Shown here: positions 11,624 through 20,552 of the stretch, piece by piece | Numbering within the stretch: position 1 is the first letter of the stretch | Layout: each line of letters starts with the position of its first letter | Source of the DNA: JBFMHP01 sp040752855 | GTDB lineage: Bacteria > Pseudomonadota > Gammaproteobacteria > RBG-16-57-12 | Assembly: GCA_040752855.1 (NCBI GenBank) | Contig: JBFMHP010000026.1 | Span: forward strand, 10,693-74,692 | Reading direction: 5' to 3' | Length of the DNA: 64,000 nt | Program-made: the position numbers and the translations under genes | Notes under the pieces: model-generated | What the model was told of the DNA's origin: nothing | The model's database searches: none | The model's input: only the letters and a program-made list of their open reading frames with translations

Positions 11624-11664
11624 AGCCCTTGCTCATTTTCACCCCCGCCGCGACAATACCCGCC

Positions 11665-12729
11665 ATGCGTATCCTTGGAATCGAAACCTCCTGCGACGAG
11701 ACCGGCATCGCCGTGTATGACGCCCAGCAAGGGCTGCTGGGCCATGCGGTCTATAGCCAGATCGAGCTACACGCCCAGTACGGCGGGGTGGTGCCCGAGC
11801 TCGCCTCGCGTGACCACGTCCGCAAGACCCTGCCGCTGATCCGCCAGGTGCTGGCGCAGGCCGGCACCGCACCCGCTGCGCTCGACGGCATCGCCTACAC
11901 CGCCGGCCCCGGCCTGATCGGCGCACTACTGGTCGGGGCCTCGATCGGCCGCAGTATGGCCTATGCCCTGGGTATCCCGGCAGTAGCCATCCACCACCTC
12001 GAAGGCCATCTGCTCGCCCCGATGCTCGATGATCCGGCGCCGGAGTTTCCCTTCCTCGCGCTGCTGGTCTCGGGCGGGCACACTCAGCTGATCGAGGTGG
12101 CGGGCGTCGGCCAATACCGGATGCTGGGCAACACCCTGGATGATGCCGTCGGCGAGGCCTTCGATAAGACTGCCAAGCTGCTGGAACTGGGCTACCCCGG
12201 CGGCCCGAATCTGGCGAAACTGGCCGAAAGTGGCGACCCGTCCCGCTATCGCTTCCCGCGCCCGATGACCAACCGCCCGGGGCTGGACTTCAGCTTCAGC
12301 GGCCTGAAGACCTTCACCCTCACCACCCTGCACGAGTCCGACCAATTACCGCAGACCAAGGCCGACATCGCGCGCGCCTTCGAAGAGGCGGTTGTAGATA
12401 CCATGATGATCAAATGCCGCCGCGCCATCACCCAGACCGGCCTCAGACGGCTGGTCATCGCCGGGGGGGTGAGCGCCAACAAGCGGCTGCGCGCGCGGCT
12501 CAAGGAATTGGAGGGGAGCCTTGGCATCCGAGTCTACTATCCAAGACCGGAGCTGTGCACCGACAACGGCGCGATGATCGCCTATGCGGGGCTACGCCGC
12601 CTCCAGGCCGGGCAACACCAGGAATTGGCGTTCAACGCCTTCCCACGCTGGGCCTTGGAAGATCAACCGGCGGTTTGCCAAGACGGACAAAACTGCAGTG
12701 CACCCTGCGCGCCACCGCCCACCCCGTAG
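11665..12729 (+). CDS. tsaD: tRNA N6-adenosine threonylcarbamoyltransferase TsaD
   Basis: TsaD transfers threonylcarbamoyl to A37 of ANN-decoding tRNAs, working with TsaB and TsaE. The ATG at 11665 gives the canonical MRILGIETSCDETGIAVYD. The metal-binding HLEGH motif (IHHLEGHL) and the ASKHA-fold segments SGGHTQL and IAGGVSANKRLR are present; 354 residues is normal. It is divergent from rpsU, a common arrangement. The C-terminal 25 residues are Cys/Pro-rich and unlike the family, and the stop codon lies inside a REP-like palindrome, suggesting that the repeat trimmed or extended the end of the gene. Confidence 0.96.
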   Translation: MRILGIETSCDETGIAVYDAQQGLLGHAVYSQIELHAQYGGVVPELASRDHVRKTLPLIRQVLAQAGTAPAALDGIAYTAGPGLIGALLVGASIGRSMAYALGIPAVAIHHLEGHLLAPMLDDPAPEFPFLALLVSGGHTQLIEVAGVGQYRMLGNTLDDAVGEAFDKTAKLLELGYPGGPNLAKLAESGDPSRYRFPRPMTNRPGLDFSFSGLKTFTLTTLHESDQLPQTKADIARAFEEAVVDTMMIKCRRAITQTGLRRLVIAGGVSANKRLRARLKELEGSLGIRVYYPRPELCTDNGAMIAYAGLRRLQAGQHQELAFNAFPRWALEDQPAVCQDGQNCSAPCAPPPTP

Positions 12730-12797
12730 GCCGGCATAAGCGAAGCGTTGCCGGCAGCGCCAAACGCCGGGAACGGCTGCGCCTTATCCCGGCCTAC
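12726..12797. repeat. REP-like palindromic repeat overlapping the tsaD stop
   Basis: The element starts GTAGGCCGGCATAAG and ends CTTATCCCGGCCTAC, so its tips are inverted repeats, with a GC-rich middle (CGTTGCCGGCAGCG, CGCCGGGAACGGCTGCG). The tips resemble enterobacterial REP units. The TAG at 12727-12729 inside the left tip is the tsaD stop. Confidence 0.75.
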
Positions 12798-12814
12798 CTC
12801 TGGGCCTTGACGGG

Positions 12815-13264
12815 TCAACCGGCGGAATCAGTGGAAGGTTTGGGGCGCTGGCCGCTGTCACGAAACCGCAGGTAATCCGCGAGTATCCGTCCGTGATCAA
12901 AGGCCAGCTCCTTGGGAAACTCACCGGGGGCGAACACCGCCAGATTCGCCGCATCATCCGCCGCGCGCGGCTCGCCGCGGGCCTGGGCCACGTAGACGGC
13001 GCTCGCCGTATGTGAGCGCGGATCGCGCGCCGGATCGGAATAACATCCCAACAGGTCGACCAGCGTCACCTCCAGCGAGACCTCCTCGGCGGCCTCGCGC
13101 ACCGCGGCCTGCTCCAGGGTCTCCCCCACATCGACAAAGCCGCCGGGCAGGGCCCAGCCATAGGGTGGATAACGGCGTTCGATCAGGACGATGGGGCGCT
13201 GCGGTCGATCGACCAGCTCGATGATGATATCGACGGTCAGCGCGGGGGTTTCGGGTCTGGGCAT
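12815..13264 (-). CDS. NUDIX hydrolase
   Basis: A 149-residue NUDIX protein. The box reads GGFVDVGETLEQAAVREA followed by AEEV (GX5EX7REXXEE), with Ser where Gly usually follows. These enzymes cleave nucleoside diphosphate linkages; substrate cannot be told from sequence. The N-terminus (PALTVDIIIEL, PIVLIERRYPPYGWALPGG) resembles ADP-ribose or 8-oxo-dGTP type family members. Its start is only 15 nt after the ptsH stop, at the place where ptsI is often found, so it is probably in the same transcript. Confidence 0.9.
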   Translation of the reverse strand: MPRPETPALTVDIIIELVDRPQRPIVLIERRYPPYGWALPGGFVDVGETLEQAAVREAAEEVSLEVTLVDLLGCYSDPARDPRSHTASAVYVAQARGEPRAADDAANLAVFAPGEFPKELAFDHGRILADYLRFRDSGQRPKPSTDSAG

Positions 13265-13279
13265 CGGGTAATCCCGGCC

Positions 13280-13549
13280 TTATTCGTCTTCGCCGAAGCG
13301 ATTATTGATCAATGCCTCCAGCGCATCGAGCGCAGCGGTTTCATCCGGACCGTTGGCAATGATCTCCACCACCTTGCCCTTGCTCGCCGCCAGCATCATC
13401 ACGCCCATGATGCTCTTGCCGTTGACGCAGCGCGGACCGTGCTTGAGTTCGACCTCGGATTCGAAGCTCGAGGCCAGCGCGACGAACTTCGCCGCCGCGC
13501 GCGCGTGCAGTCCCAGCTTGTTGATGATGGTCACTTCGCGGCTGGGCAT
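13280..13549 (-). CDS. ptsH: Phosphocarrier protein HPr
   Basis: An 89-residue HPr/NPr. His15 (LGLHARAAAKF) is the phosphorelay site, and Ser46 (NGKSIMGVMML) is the site phosphorylated by HPr kinase. Both are intact and hprK is encoded four genes upstream in the same cluster. The gene follows EIIA (mannose family) after 3 nt. No ptsI (enzyme I) lies beside it, so phosphate must come from an enzyme I or PtsP encoded elsewhere. A regulatory rather than sugar-uptake role is inferred because no PTS permease is present here. Confidence 0.95.
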   Translation of the reverse strand: MPSREVTIINKLGLHARAAAKFVALASSFESEVELKHGPRCVNGKSIMGVMMLAASKGKVVEIIANGPDETAALDALEALINNRFGEDE

Positions 13550-13552
13550 GCC

Positions 13553-13948
13553 CTACTCGCAATCCCCACAGATAAAGACACCGTCGCGCCCGCCCTGTTC
13601 GGCCTTGGCCGCGATCTCCGCAAGACTCAATTGTGGATAGTTGAAGATGCGCAGCAGCATCGGCAGATTCACGCCGGTGAGCACGCACACCCGATGATCA
13701 TCCTTCAGGGCCCGCGCCAGATTGGCCGGCGTGCTGCCGTACATGTCGGTCAACACCAGCACACCGGCGCCGGAGTCGAGCTGATCGATCAGTCGCGCGG
13801 CCTCGGAGAGCACCTGCTCGCAATTGCAGTCGAAGGCCACTGTCAGGCTGCGGGCTGGCAAGGGAACGCTGCCCAACACCCGCGCGGCGGTCTGCAACAA
13901 CGCGGCGCCGATCTGCTCGTGCGCCAGGATCAGCACACCGATGCTCAT
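13553..13948 (-). CDS. PTS EIIA component, mannose/fructose family
   Basis: A 131-residue soluble EIIA with the phospho-acceptor His10 (GVLILAHEQIG) and the family motif TDMYGSTPANLA. EIIA-Man domains normally pass phosphate to IIB, but no IIB, IIC or IID is encoded here. In beta- and gammaproteobacteria such stand-alone EIIA proteins sit with ptsH, hprK and rapZ and are thought to be regulatory. The start overlaps the end of rapZ by 4 nt. Confidence 0.92.
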   Translation of the reverse strand: MSIGVLILAHEQIGAALLQTAARVLGSVPLPARSLTVAFDCNCEQVLSEAARLIDQLDSGAGVLVLTDMYGSTPANLARALKDDHRVCVLTGVNLPMLLRIFNYPQLSLAEIAAKAEQGGRDGVFICGDCE

Positions 13949-14802
13949 GGCAGCTCCCGGTGGCGGGTCATGACATGCTCATGGCGGCTGGCGAAGTACT
14001 CCCGCAACCGCTCCACCAGATACACAGAGCGATGCTGGCCGCCGGTGCACCCGATTGCCACCGTCATATAGCTGCGGTTTTCCTCGACGAAGCGCGGAAT
14101 CCAGGTCTCGAGAAAACGCACGATTTCCTGCTCCATCTCCTGCACCATCGGCTGCGTGGCCAGGTATTCGGCCACGCCCGCTTCCTTGCCGGTCTGGGCG
14201 CGCAGATTCGGCTCCCAGTGCGGGTTGGGCAGGCAGCGCACATCGAAGACAAAATCCACATCCGCCGGCACCCCATGCTTGTAGCCGAAGGACATGAACA
14301 TCAGCGACATCTTGCCGTCATCGGCCCCGACCACGCGCTCCTTCACGATGGTGCGCAGCCGGTGCACATTGGTGCGGCTGGTGTCGATAAACAGGTCGGC
14401 CTTTTCATGGATCGGCGCCAACAGCGTGCGCTCGCTGCTGATCGCCTCGGCGAGCGACAGGTTCCCTTTGGTCAGCGGATGTTTGCGGCGGCTCTCGCTG
14501 AAGCGCTTGAACAGGATGTCATCATCGGCATCGAGGTAGATGACTTCACAGACCACGCCGCGCGCCTTAATTTCACTCAAGATCTCCGCGAAGGCAGACA
14601 GGTCGGTGGTGAGATTGCGCGCGTCGATCCCCACGGCGGCCTTGCTCATCGAGGGACCGACCAATTTCGCTTGATCGACGAACTGCAGCAGCAGCCCCAG
14701 CGGCAGATTGTCGATGCAGTAATAGTCCGCATCCTCGAGCACGTTGAGCGCGGTACTCTTTCCGGACCCGGACAAGCCACTGACGATCACCAGCTTTTTC
14801 AT
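13945..14802 (-). CDS. rapZ: RNase adapter / nucleotide-binding protein RapZ
   Basis: A 285-residue P-loop protein with Walker A GLSGSGKS (9-16) and the C-terminal family signature GCTGGQHRSV. In E. coli RapZ senses glucosamine-6-phosphate and directs RNase E to the sRNA GlmZ; targets here are unknown. Start and stop overlap hprK and the EIIA gene by 4 nt each (ATGA), showing tight translational coupling within the PTS-regulatory cluster. Confidence 0.96.
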   Translation of the reverse strand: MKKLVIVSGLSGSGKSTALNVLEDADYYCIDNLPLGLLLQFVDQAKLVGPSMSKAAVGIDARNLTTDLSAFAEILSEIKARGVVCEVIYLDADDDILFKRFSESRRKHPLTKGNLSLAEAISSERTLLAPIHEKADLFIDTSRTNVHRLRTIVKERVVGADDGKMSLMFMSFGYKHGVPADVDFVFDVRCLPNPHWEPNLRAQTGKEAGVAEYLATQPMVQEMEQEIVRFLETWIPRFVEENRSYMTVAIGCTGGQHRSVYLVERLREYFASRHEHVMTRHRELP

Positions 14803-15746
14803 CGCGAGTTCTTCAGCAAATGGGCCTGTTGACGTTTGATGAATTCCTGCGCCGGATCATACCCCTTGGTGCGCAGGATGTGGTTGCTGACCGCGCTCTC
14901 GACCAGCACCGCGAGGTTGCGACCCGGCGCCACCGGCAGATCCACCTCGGGGATCTCGACATCGAGGATGATGCGCGTGTGAATGGTGCCCTGCAGCCGG
15001 TCCATGCGCATGAGTTCGAGATCGGTCATCTTGCGCAGATTGACGATCAGACGCAGGTTCTTGTCCGGCTTGATGGCGCTGTCGCCGAACAACGAGCGCA
15101 CGTTGAGCACGCCCAGCCCGCGCACCTCGAGAAAATCCTGCAGCACGTTCGGGCACCGGCCATTGATCATGTTCGGGGCGACGCGGGTGAACTCCGGAGC
15201 GTCATCGGCGATCAGCCGATGGCCGCGACTCAGCAACTCCAGCGCCAGTTCGCTTTTGCCGATGCCGCTCGGACCGGTGAGCAGCACGCCGATGCCTTTG
15301 ACCTCCATGAACACCCCGTGCAGGATGCTCTTTTCGGCGAAGACGCCGGAGAAAAATTCCTTGGTGATGTTGATCAGCTTGCGGCTGCTGACACTGGAAC
15401 GAAACAAGGGCGAGCCGGTGTAATTGGCCCGCTGGATCAGATCCTCCGGGACATCCCGCTGGTCGGCGACGAACACCGCCACCGGCACGCCATCAAACAA
15501 CTGCTTGAGGAGATCGGCGCGGGAGTTCTTGCCCAGGCCGTCGAGATAATGCAGCTCATCGGCGCCGAGCACCTGAAAACACCCCGGCTGGATGCAATTC
15601 AGCCGCGTGACCAACTCCTGCCCGGACTCGACCACGCGGCTGACCTCCACGGCGCGCCCGCCACCCGCCTCGCCCGCGACCCACTGTAGATCGAGCGGCT
15701 CGCGCAGGGCGTGGAAGAAGGCCTTGGCCGTGATCAGTTCATTCAT
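14799..15746 (-). CDS. hprK: HPr kinase/phosphorylase
   Basis: HprK phosphorylates and dephosphorylates HPr at Ser46. The 315-residue protein has an N-terminal HprK domain, catalytic His near 143 (ILHGVFMEVKG), Walker A GPSGIGKS (158-165) and the signature EVRGLGVLNVRSLFG. It lies between ptsN and rapZ in one tightly packed minus-strand block. Presence together with a Ser46-containing HPr makes a functional regulatory pair likely. Confidence 0.96.
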   Translation of the reverse strand: MNELITAKAFFHALREPLDLQWVAGEAGGGRAVEVSRVVESGQELVTRLNCIQPGCFQVLGADELHYLDGLGKNSRADLLKQLFDGVPVAVFVADQRDVPEDLIQRANYTGSPLFRSSVSSRKLINITKEFFSGVFAEKSILHGVFMEVKGIGVLLTGPSGIGKSELALELLSRGHRLIADDAPEFTRVAPNMINGRCPNVLQDFLEVRGLGVLNVRSLFGDSAIKPDKNLRLIVNLRKMTDLELMRMDRLQGTIHTRIILDVEIPEVDLPVAPGRNLAVLVESAVSNHILRTKGYDPAQEFIKRQQAHLLKNSR

Positions 15747-15747
15747 G

Positions 15748-16206
15748 TCAGTGCGCGTTTCCGCCGGTCAGCAGCCTGTACTGTTGCGCGGCATCCTCGG
15801 CATCGCGCAGTTTCCGGCAAAATTCGTCATTGCCGAACTTCTCCGCCAGCGCGGCGAGCACCTGCAGATGCTCTTCGGTCGATTCCTGCGGCACCACCAG
15901 CGCGAAGATCAGGTCCACTGCCTGGCCATCGATGGCATCATAGCCAATGGGCTGCTGGAGCTTCACGAAGACCCCCAGGGTGAGCGTGTTGTCCTTGACC
16001 CGGCCATGCGGAATGGCCACACCATTGCCGAACCCCGTGCTGCCAAGACGCTCCCGCTGGATCAGGCTGTCGAAGATATCGCCCTGTCGGCCTTTTAATC
16101 CCCCGACCGCCAGGATCTCGCTGATCAACTCCAGGGCGCGTTTCTTGCTGCCGGCCTGCAGCCCATTGACCACCCGGTCGGGGCTCAAAATGTCTGCGAT
16201 GTTCAT
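15748..16206 (-). CDS. ptsN: PTS nitrogen regulatory EIIA (EIIANtr)
   Basis: A 152-residue PTS EIIA type-2 domain with acceptor His near 67 (GVAIPHGRVK). EIIANtr controls potassium transport, stress and nitrogen functions in other proteobacteria through its phosphorylation state. The start MNIADILSPDRVV is canonical; an in-frame upstream extension into hpf is not family-like. It is downstream of rpoN and hpf, the standard order. Confidence 0.96.
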   Translation of the reverse strand: MNIADILSPDRVVNGLQAGSKKRALELISEILAVGGLKGRQGDIFDSLIQRERLGSTGFGNGVAIPHGRVKDNTLTLGVFVKLQQPIGYDAIDGQAVDLIFALVVPQESTEEHLQVLAALAEKFGNDEFCRKLRDAEDAAQQYRLLTGGNAH

Positions 16207-16264
16207 ACGATGTGCTTTGTGTTGTGTGCGGGAGAGCGCAAAACGCGATCCCCCGCGCCATGCA

Positions 16265-16591
16265 TCAGATGGACTGGGTCTTCTTCGCCGCCCCGTCGAC
16301 ACGGTGATGATCGGTGATCTTTTCCTTGTGTTTCTTGATCTGGCGCTCGAGCTTGTCGGCCAGCGCATCGATGGCCGCGTACATGTTCTCGTCGGTGGCA
16401 TCGGCAAACAGATTGCCGCCCGCCACATGCACCGTCGCCTCAGCCTTCTGGATCAGTTTTTCCACGGACAGCACCACGTGCACATTGGTCACGTTGTCGA
16501 AATAGCGCTCCAGCCGAGCGAATTTATTGGTGACGTAGTCATTCAGGGGCTTGGTCACTTCCAGTCGTTGTCCGGTGATATTGAGTTGCAT
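16265..16591 (-). CDS. hpf: Ribosome hibernation promoting factor
   Basis: A 108-residue short-form HPF/YfiA protein (MQLNITGQRLEVTKPLNDYV; later DENMYAAIDALADKLERQIK). It binds the 30S subunit and promotes 100S ribosome dimers in stationary phase. A good AGGAG site lies upstream of the ATG. It follows rpoN by 21 nt, the usual rpoN-hpf-ptsN order. Confidence 0.96.
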   Translation of the reverse strand: MQLNITGQRLEVTKPLNDYVTNKFARLERYFDNVTNVHVVLSVEKLIQKAEATVHVAGGNLFADATDENMYAAIDALADKLERQIKKHKEKITDHHRVDGAAKKTQSI

Positions 16592-16612
16592 TGTCGACTC
16601 CTAAGTTTGAAG

Positions 16613-18076
16613 TTAACTGAGACGCTTACGCTCGTTGGATGGCGGAATGGCCATCGCCTCGCGGTATTTTGCCACGGTACGCCGCGCGACCTGGATCCCT
16701 TGATCCGCCAGCATGCTCGCCAGCTTGCTGTCGCTCAAAGGCCGGCGCGCGTTTTCCGCGGCGATCATCTTCTTGATCAGGGCGCGGATCGCGGTCGAAG
16801 AACACTCGCCCCCGCCGTCGGTGCTGACATGGCTGGAAAAGAAATATTTTAATTCAAAAATACCACGGGGCGTATGCATATATTTTTTAGTGGTGACCCG
16901 GGATATGGTTGACTCGTGCATCTCCACCGCCTCGGCCACATCGTGCAGCACCAGGGCCTTCATCGCCTCCTCGCCGTATTCGAAAAAGGCGCGCTGACGC
17001 TCGACGATGCACTTGGCGACCTTGAGCAAGGTCTCGTTGCGGCTCTTGAGGCTCTTCATGAACCAGCGCGCCTCCTGCAGCTGATTCTTGAGATAGGTGT
17101 TGTCGGGGGTGCCGCTGGCCCGCTGCACCATGCTGGAGTAATAAGGGCTGATGCGCAACCGGGGCGCACACTCGGGATTGAGTTCCACGCGCCACTGCCC
17201 CTTGACCTTGCGCACGATGACCTCGGGGATGACATACTCCGGCTGGGCCTCGGCGACGTTGCCGCCCGGGCGGGGATTGGTGAGCTGGATAACGCGAATG
17301 ACCTCTTGCAACTGCTCTTCGGTGAGCTTCAGGCGGCGCATCAATTGATTGAAATCACGGCCGGCCAGCAGATCCATGTAACGGGACACCAGCAGCTTGG
17401 CCTCGGCCAGCCACGGCGTCTCCGATGCAAACTGGTCGAGCTGCAACGACATGCATTCCTTGAGATCGCGCGCGCCCACCCCGGCAGGATCGAAATTCTG
17501 CACCATGCGCAGCACGGCCTCCACCTCGTCGAGCTCGACCTCCAGCTCCGGGGCGAAGCCGGCGCGGATCTCCTCCAGCGGCTGGGTGAGGTAGCCGTCC
17601 TCGTCGATGCTGTCGATAAGGGCCGTGCCGATGGCCATATCACGCTCGCTCAGATGCGAGAGCTCCAATTGCCAGCGCAGATGATCGTGCAGGGTGGCGC
17701 CGTTGCCTTTTTGCTCGAAATCCCGCTGTTCGTCGTCCTCGCCGCGCCCGAGCATCGGCCCGGCGGGGCCTTCGAACACATCGTCCCACGCCGCATCCAC
17801 CGGCAACTCATCGGGCAGGGTGGCATTTTCATCCAGGGTGATCTCGCCGTTCTCTTGATCGGCGCGGACCGGCTCATTCAGGACGGGCTCGCTCGCTTCG
17901 CCTTCACCCACCGCGCCGCTCTCTTCCTCCATCTCCAGCATGGGATTGGATTCCAGCGCCTGTTGGATCTCGGTCTGCAATTCCAGCGTCGATAACTGCA
18001 ACAGCCGGATGGCCTGCTGCAATTGGGGGGTCATGGTCAGTTGCTGACCCAGTTTTAGTTGTAGCGATTGCTTCAT
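16613..18076 (-). CDS. rpoN: RNA polymerase sigma-54 factor
   Basis: A 487-residue sigma-54. Region I is Gln/Leu-rich (LKLGQQLTMTPQLQQAIRLL), followed by an acidic region II, the core-binding domain, and the C-terminal RpoN box ARRTVAKYRE (464-473) that contacts the -24 element. It requires AAA+ activators, none of which is encoded in this window. The gene is 63 nt downstream of lptB, the typical context. Confidence 0.98.
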   Translation of the reverse strand: MKQSLQLKLGQQLTMTPQLQQAIRLLQLSTLELQTEIQQALESNPMLEMEEESGAVGEGEASEPVLNEPVRADQENGEITLDENATLPDELPVDAAWDDVFEGPAGPMLGRGEDDEQRDFEQKGNGATLHDHLRWQLELSHLSERDMAIGTALIDSIDEDGYLTQPLEEIRAGFAPELEVELDEVEAVLRMVQNFDPAGVGARDLKECMSLQLDQFASETPWLAEAKLLVSRYMDLLAGRDFNQLMRRLKLTEEQLQEVIRVIQLTNPRPGGNVAEAQPEYVIPEVIVRKVKGQWRVELNPECAPRLRISPYYSSMVQRASGTPDNTYLKNQLQEARWFMKSLKSRNETLLKVAKCIVERQRAFFEYGEEAMKALVLHDVAEAVEMHESTISRVTTKKYMHTPRGIFELKYFFSSHVSTDGGGECSSTAIRALIKKMIAAENARRPLSDSKLASMLADQGIQVARRTVAKYREAMAIPPSNERKRLS

Positions 18077-18139
18077 ATTTAAATATTAGTCCGGCCTGCC
18101 CGTAAGTTTACCCGAATGCCGCCGATGCCCGAAATGCCA

Positions 18140-18865
18140 TTACATCTTAAAGCCATGGCCGAGGTATACGTCTTTCACCGCCTCATTGGCCAGCAGCTCC
18201 GCCGGCCCGCCTTCGGCCAACACCGTGCCCTCGCTCATGATGTAGGCGCGCTTGCAGATGCCCAGGGTCTCGCGCACATTGTGATCGGTGATCAACACAC
18301 CGATGCCGCGCTCGCTCAATTGACGAATGATTTGCTGAATATCCAGAACCGAAATCGGGTCCACGCCGGCGAACGGCTCATCAAGAAGGATAAAACGGGG
18401 ATTGGCCGCCAGGGCCCGCGCGATTTCGACCCGCCGGCGCTCGCCTCCCGAGAGGCTCTGGCCCAAGCTGTCGCGGATGTGGGTGACATGAAACTCTTGC
18501 ATCAGGTGCTCCAACTCCACTTCCCGGTCCTGACGGCCGAGATCGGCCCGCAATTCCAGCACCGCCTTGATGTTTTCCGCCACCGTGAGCTTGCGGAAGA
18601 CCGAGGCCTCCTGGGGCAGATAGCCGATCCCCAAACGCGCGCGCGCGTGCAACGGAAGACGGGTCACCTCGGCATCATCGAGCATAATGCGCCCGTGGTC
18701 GCAAGGTACCAATCCCACCACCATGTAAAAGCAGGTGGTCTTGCCGGCGCCATTCGGCCCCAACAGGCCTACTATCTCACCACTATCGACATGCAGGCCG
18801 ACATCTTTAACCACCCGGCGGCCGCGATATTGCTTGGCCAGCGCTTCGACGAACAAGCGGCTCAT
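18140..18865 (-). CDS. lptB: LPS export ABC transporter ATPase LptB
   Basis: A 241-residue ABC ATPase that powers LPS extraction by LptFG from the inner membrane. Walker A is GPNGAGKT (36-43), signature LSGGERRRVEIARA, Walker B FILLDEPFAGVD, then H-loop LITDHN. Its start overlaps lptA by 4 nt, and rpoN follows. The permeases lptF and lptG are not in the window. Confidence 0.97.
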   Translation of the reverse strand: MSRLFVEALAKQYRGRRVVKDVGLHVDSGEIVGLLGPNGAGKTTCFYMVVGLVPCDHGRIMLDDAEVTRLPLHARARLGIGYLPQEASVFRKLTVAENIKAVLELRADLGRQDREVELEHLMQEFHVTHIRDSLGQSLSGGERRRVEIARALAANPRFILLDEPFAGVDPISVLDIQQIIRQLSERGIGVLITDHNVRETLGICKRAYIMSEGTVLAEGGPAELLANEAVKDVYLGHGFKM

Positions 18866-19410
18866 GGGGCAGATCCGGCGGGAGTCGGCGTCGGCGCAGG
18901 CGGGGTTTCGCCCTCCGCCGCCCCGGGCATGATGATCACCCGCACCGGGGCCTCGCCCGGGGTGCCGCGCGAGGCGATCACGCGGTCGTGCCGCATATCG
19001 AACTCGATCACCCCGCCGCTGAATTCATTGCCGGACTGCCACAGATTGGCGGCACCGCGCATCAGCAAGATGCCCTCTTGGACCCGGTATTCCATGTGGT
19101 CGGCCTGCGCGCGGGTTTCCTTTTGCTCGACGGACTTCGACGTAAAACGCACCGGATCGCCCTTGGCCACCACCTTGCGCAACTGCTTGCCTTCGACCGT
19201 GACCTCGACCGTCTCGGCCGTCAGCGTCATGCCGCCCTGGGTCATGCGCACATGCCCGGTGTAGCGGCTGACGCCCTTCGGCTCGTCGATCACCACCTGG
19301 TCGGCCTCCAGGAACACGGGCTGTTTCATGTCCTCGGCCGCGGCGTGCGCCGTGCCCAGGCCCAGCAGCAGCGCGAGTCCGGCAACGGCATCAAGGAGTC
19401 TGGGTTTCAT
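18862..19410 (-). CDS. lptA: LPS transport periplasmic protein LptA
   Basis: A 182-residue secreted protein with a signal peptide (LLDAVAGLALLLGLGTAHAAAED). It has the OstA-like beta-jellyroll fold (VFLEADQVVID, YTGHVRMTQGGMTLTAETVEV), which forms the periplasmic bridge for LPS. A Pro/Thr-rich tail ends the protein. It overlaps lptC by 20 nt and lptB by 4 nt. Confidence 0.95.
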   Translation of the reverse strand: MKPRLLDAVAGLALLLGLGTAHAAAEDMKQPVFLEADQVVIDEPKGVSRYTGHVRMTQGGMTLTAETVEVTVEGKQLRKVVAKGDPVRFTSKSVEQKETRAQADHMEYRVQEGILLMRGAANLWQSGNEFSGGVIEFDMRHDRVIASRGTPGEAPVRVIIMPGAAEGETPPAPTPTPAGSAP

Positions 19411-19978
19411 AGATAAACTGCACCTGTTTCGTTAACTCGAGACGGTCATCGCGCAGGTCCAGCCGCAACGAAGCGGCGCTCGCCTTGCCGACACCCGCTT
19501 GCTGGGCGTAGACCGGCTGATCGGTGCGCGCCACCTTGTCTTGGAGATTGAGCTGAAGCTCCGCGGTCCGCACCTCCATGTCACTGCCCCCGTCCTGGTC
19601 CATGCGGTAGATTCCGACCTCGCCTTCGAGCCAGGCGAGTTGCTGTTTATTATCCAGCCGCCCGCGCTGGGCTTCAATCACCCACAACTCCGCCGCGTCA
19701 CGATGCAGGCTGATACGCGGGGCGGTGAGCGTGACGGTATCCGAGCGCGGATAATGCTCCATCTGCTGGGCGCCGAGCTGATGCCTGAGCGCGCCTGATT
19801 GATCCAGCACCCGCAACTCGAACCGCTTGATGATGTAATCCGGCAGCTCGGCGACCGGCGCGGCCTCTTCCCCGAGCACGATCGTCGGCGTCTTGCGCAA
19901 CCACCAGCTCATCATGACCAGGAGCAGCAACAGCAGGAACACCAGCGCGCGCCGCGGCGTAATCCAGGAGGCGATCAT
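19391..19978 (-). CDS. lptC: LPS export protein LptC
   Basis: A 195-residue bitopic inner-membrane protein. One N-terminal transmembrane helix (RRALVFLLLLLLVMMSWWL) is followed by a periplasmic OstA-like domain (LPDYIIKRFELRVLDQSG, LTAPRISLHRD). It docks LptA to the LptBFG complex. Assignment rests on fold pattern and on position between kdsC and lptA. Confidence 0.94.
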   Translation of the reverse strand: MIASWITPRRALVFLLLLLLVMMSWWLRKTPTIVLGEEAAPVAELPDYIIKRFELRVLDQSGALRHQLGAQQMEHYPRSDTVTLTAPRISLHRDAAELWVIEAQRGRLDNKQQLAWLEGEVGIYRMDQDGGSDMEVRTAELQLNLQDKVARTDQPVYAQQAGVGKASAASLRLDLRDDRLELTKQVQFIYETQTP

Positions 19979-20002
19979 CTCAGGCCGGCCCCGTCGCCCA
20001 TC

Positions 20003-20527
20003 TCAGCCGAGGTAGCGACTGAGTTGGGCCTCGAGCGTGCCTTGCGCCTCCATGATCAGCTCGCACAGGTCGCGCGCCGCGCCACGGCCGCCGCCACTGG
20101 GCGTCTGCCAGTGCGCGTGCTTCTTGACCCAGTGATGGGCGTCCTGCACCGCCACCGCCAGGCCGACCTTGGTCATGATAGGCAGATCCACCACGTCATC
20201 GCCGACGTAGGCCACCTGGTCGGCGCGCACGCCGAGTTTTTCGATCAGCGCCTCAAAGGCTGGCAGCTTTTCCAGCCGCCCCTGATAGACATGCTCGATG
20301 CCGAGATTGGCCATGCGATGGACCACCACCTGCGAGGTGCGGCCGGTGATGATGCCGATCTCCACACCGGTCTGCTTGAGCATCTTCATGCCATGGCCGT
20401 CGCGGGAGTGAAAGGCCTTGATCTCCTGGCCGTCGTCGCAGACATACAGACTGCCGTCGGTCAGCACCCCGTCGACATCGAAGACCGCCAATTTGATCCG
20501 CTTCGCCCGCTCCAGAATGTCCTGCAT
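20003..20527 (-). CDS. kdsC: 3-deoxy-D-manno-octulosonate 8-phosphate phosphatase
   Basis: A 174-residue HAD phosphatase that makes Kdo from Kdo-8-P. Nucleophile motif FDVDGVLTDG near residues 16-25, motif II GIITGRTS, and motif III GDDVVDLPIM are present. The small C0-type size without a cap domain matches tetrameric KdsC. It lies between kdsD and lptC. Confidence 0.96.
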   Translation of the reverse strand: MQDILERAKRIKLAVFDVDGVLTDGSLYVCDDGQEIKAFHSRDGHGMKMLKQTGVEIGIITGRTSQVVVHRMANLGIEHVYQGRLEKLPAFEALIEKLGVRADQVAYVGDDVVDLPIMTKVGLAVAVQDAHHWVKKHAHWQTPSGGGRGAARDLCELIMEAQGTLEAQLSRYLG

Positions 20528-20552
20528 GTGTTATTCGCCTCGTTGTTTTTGC

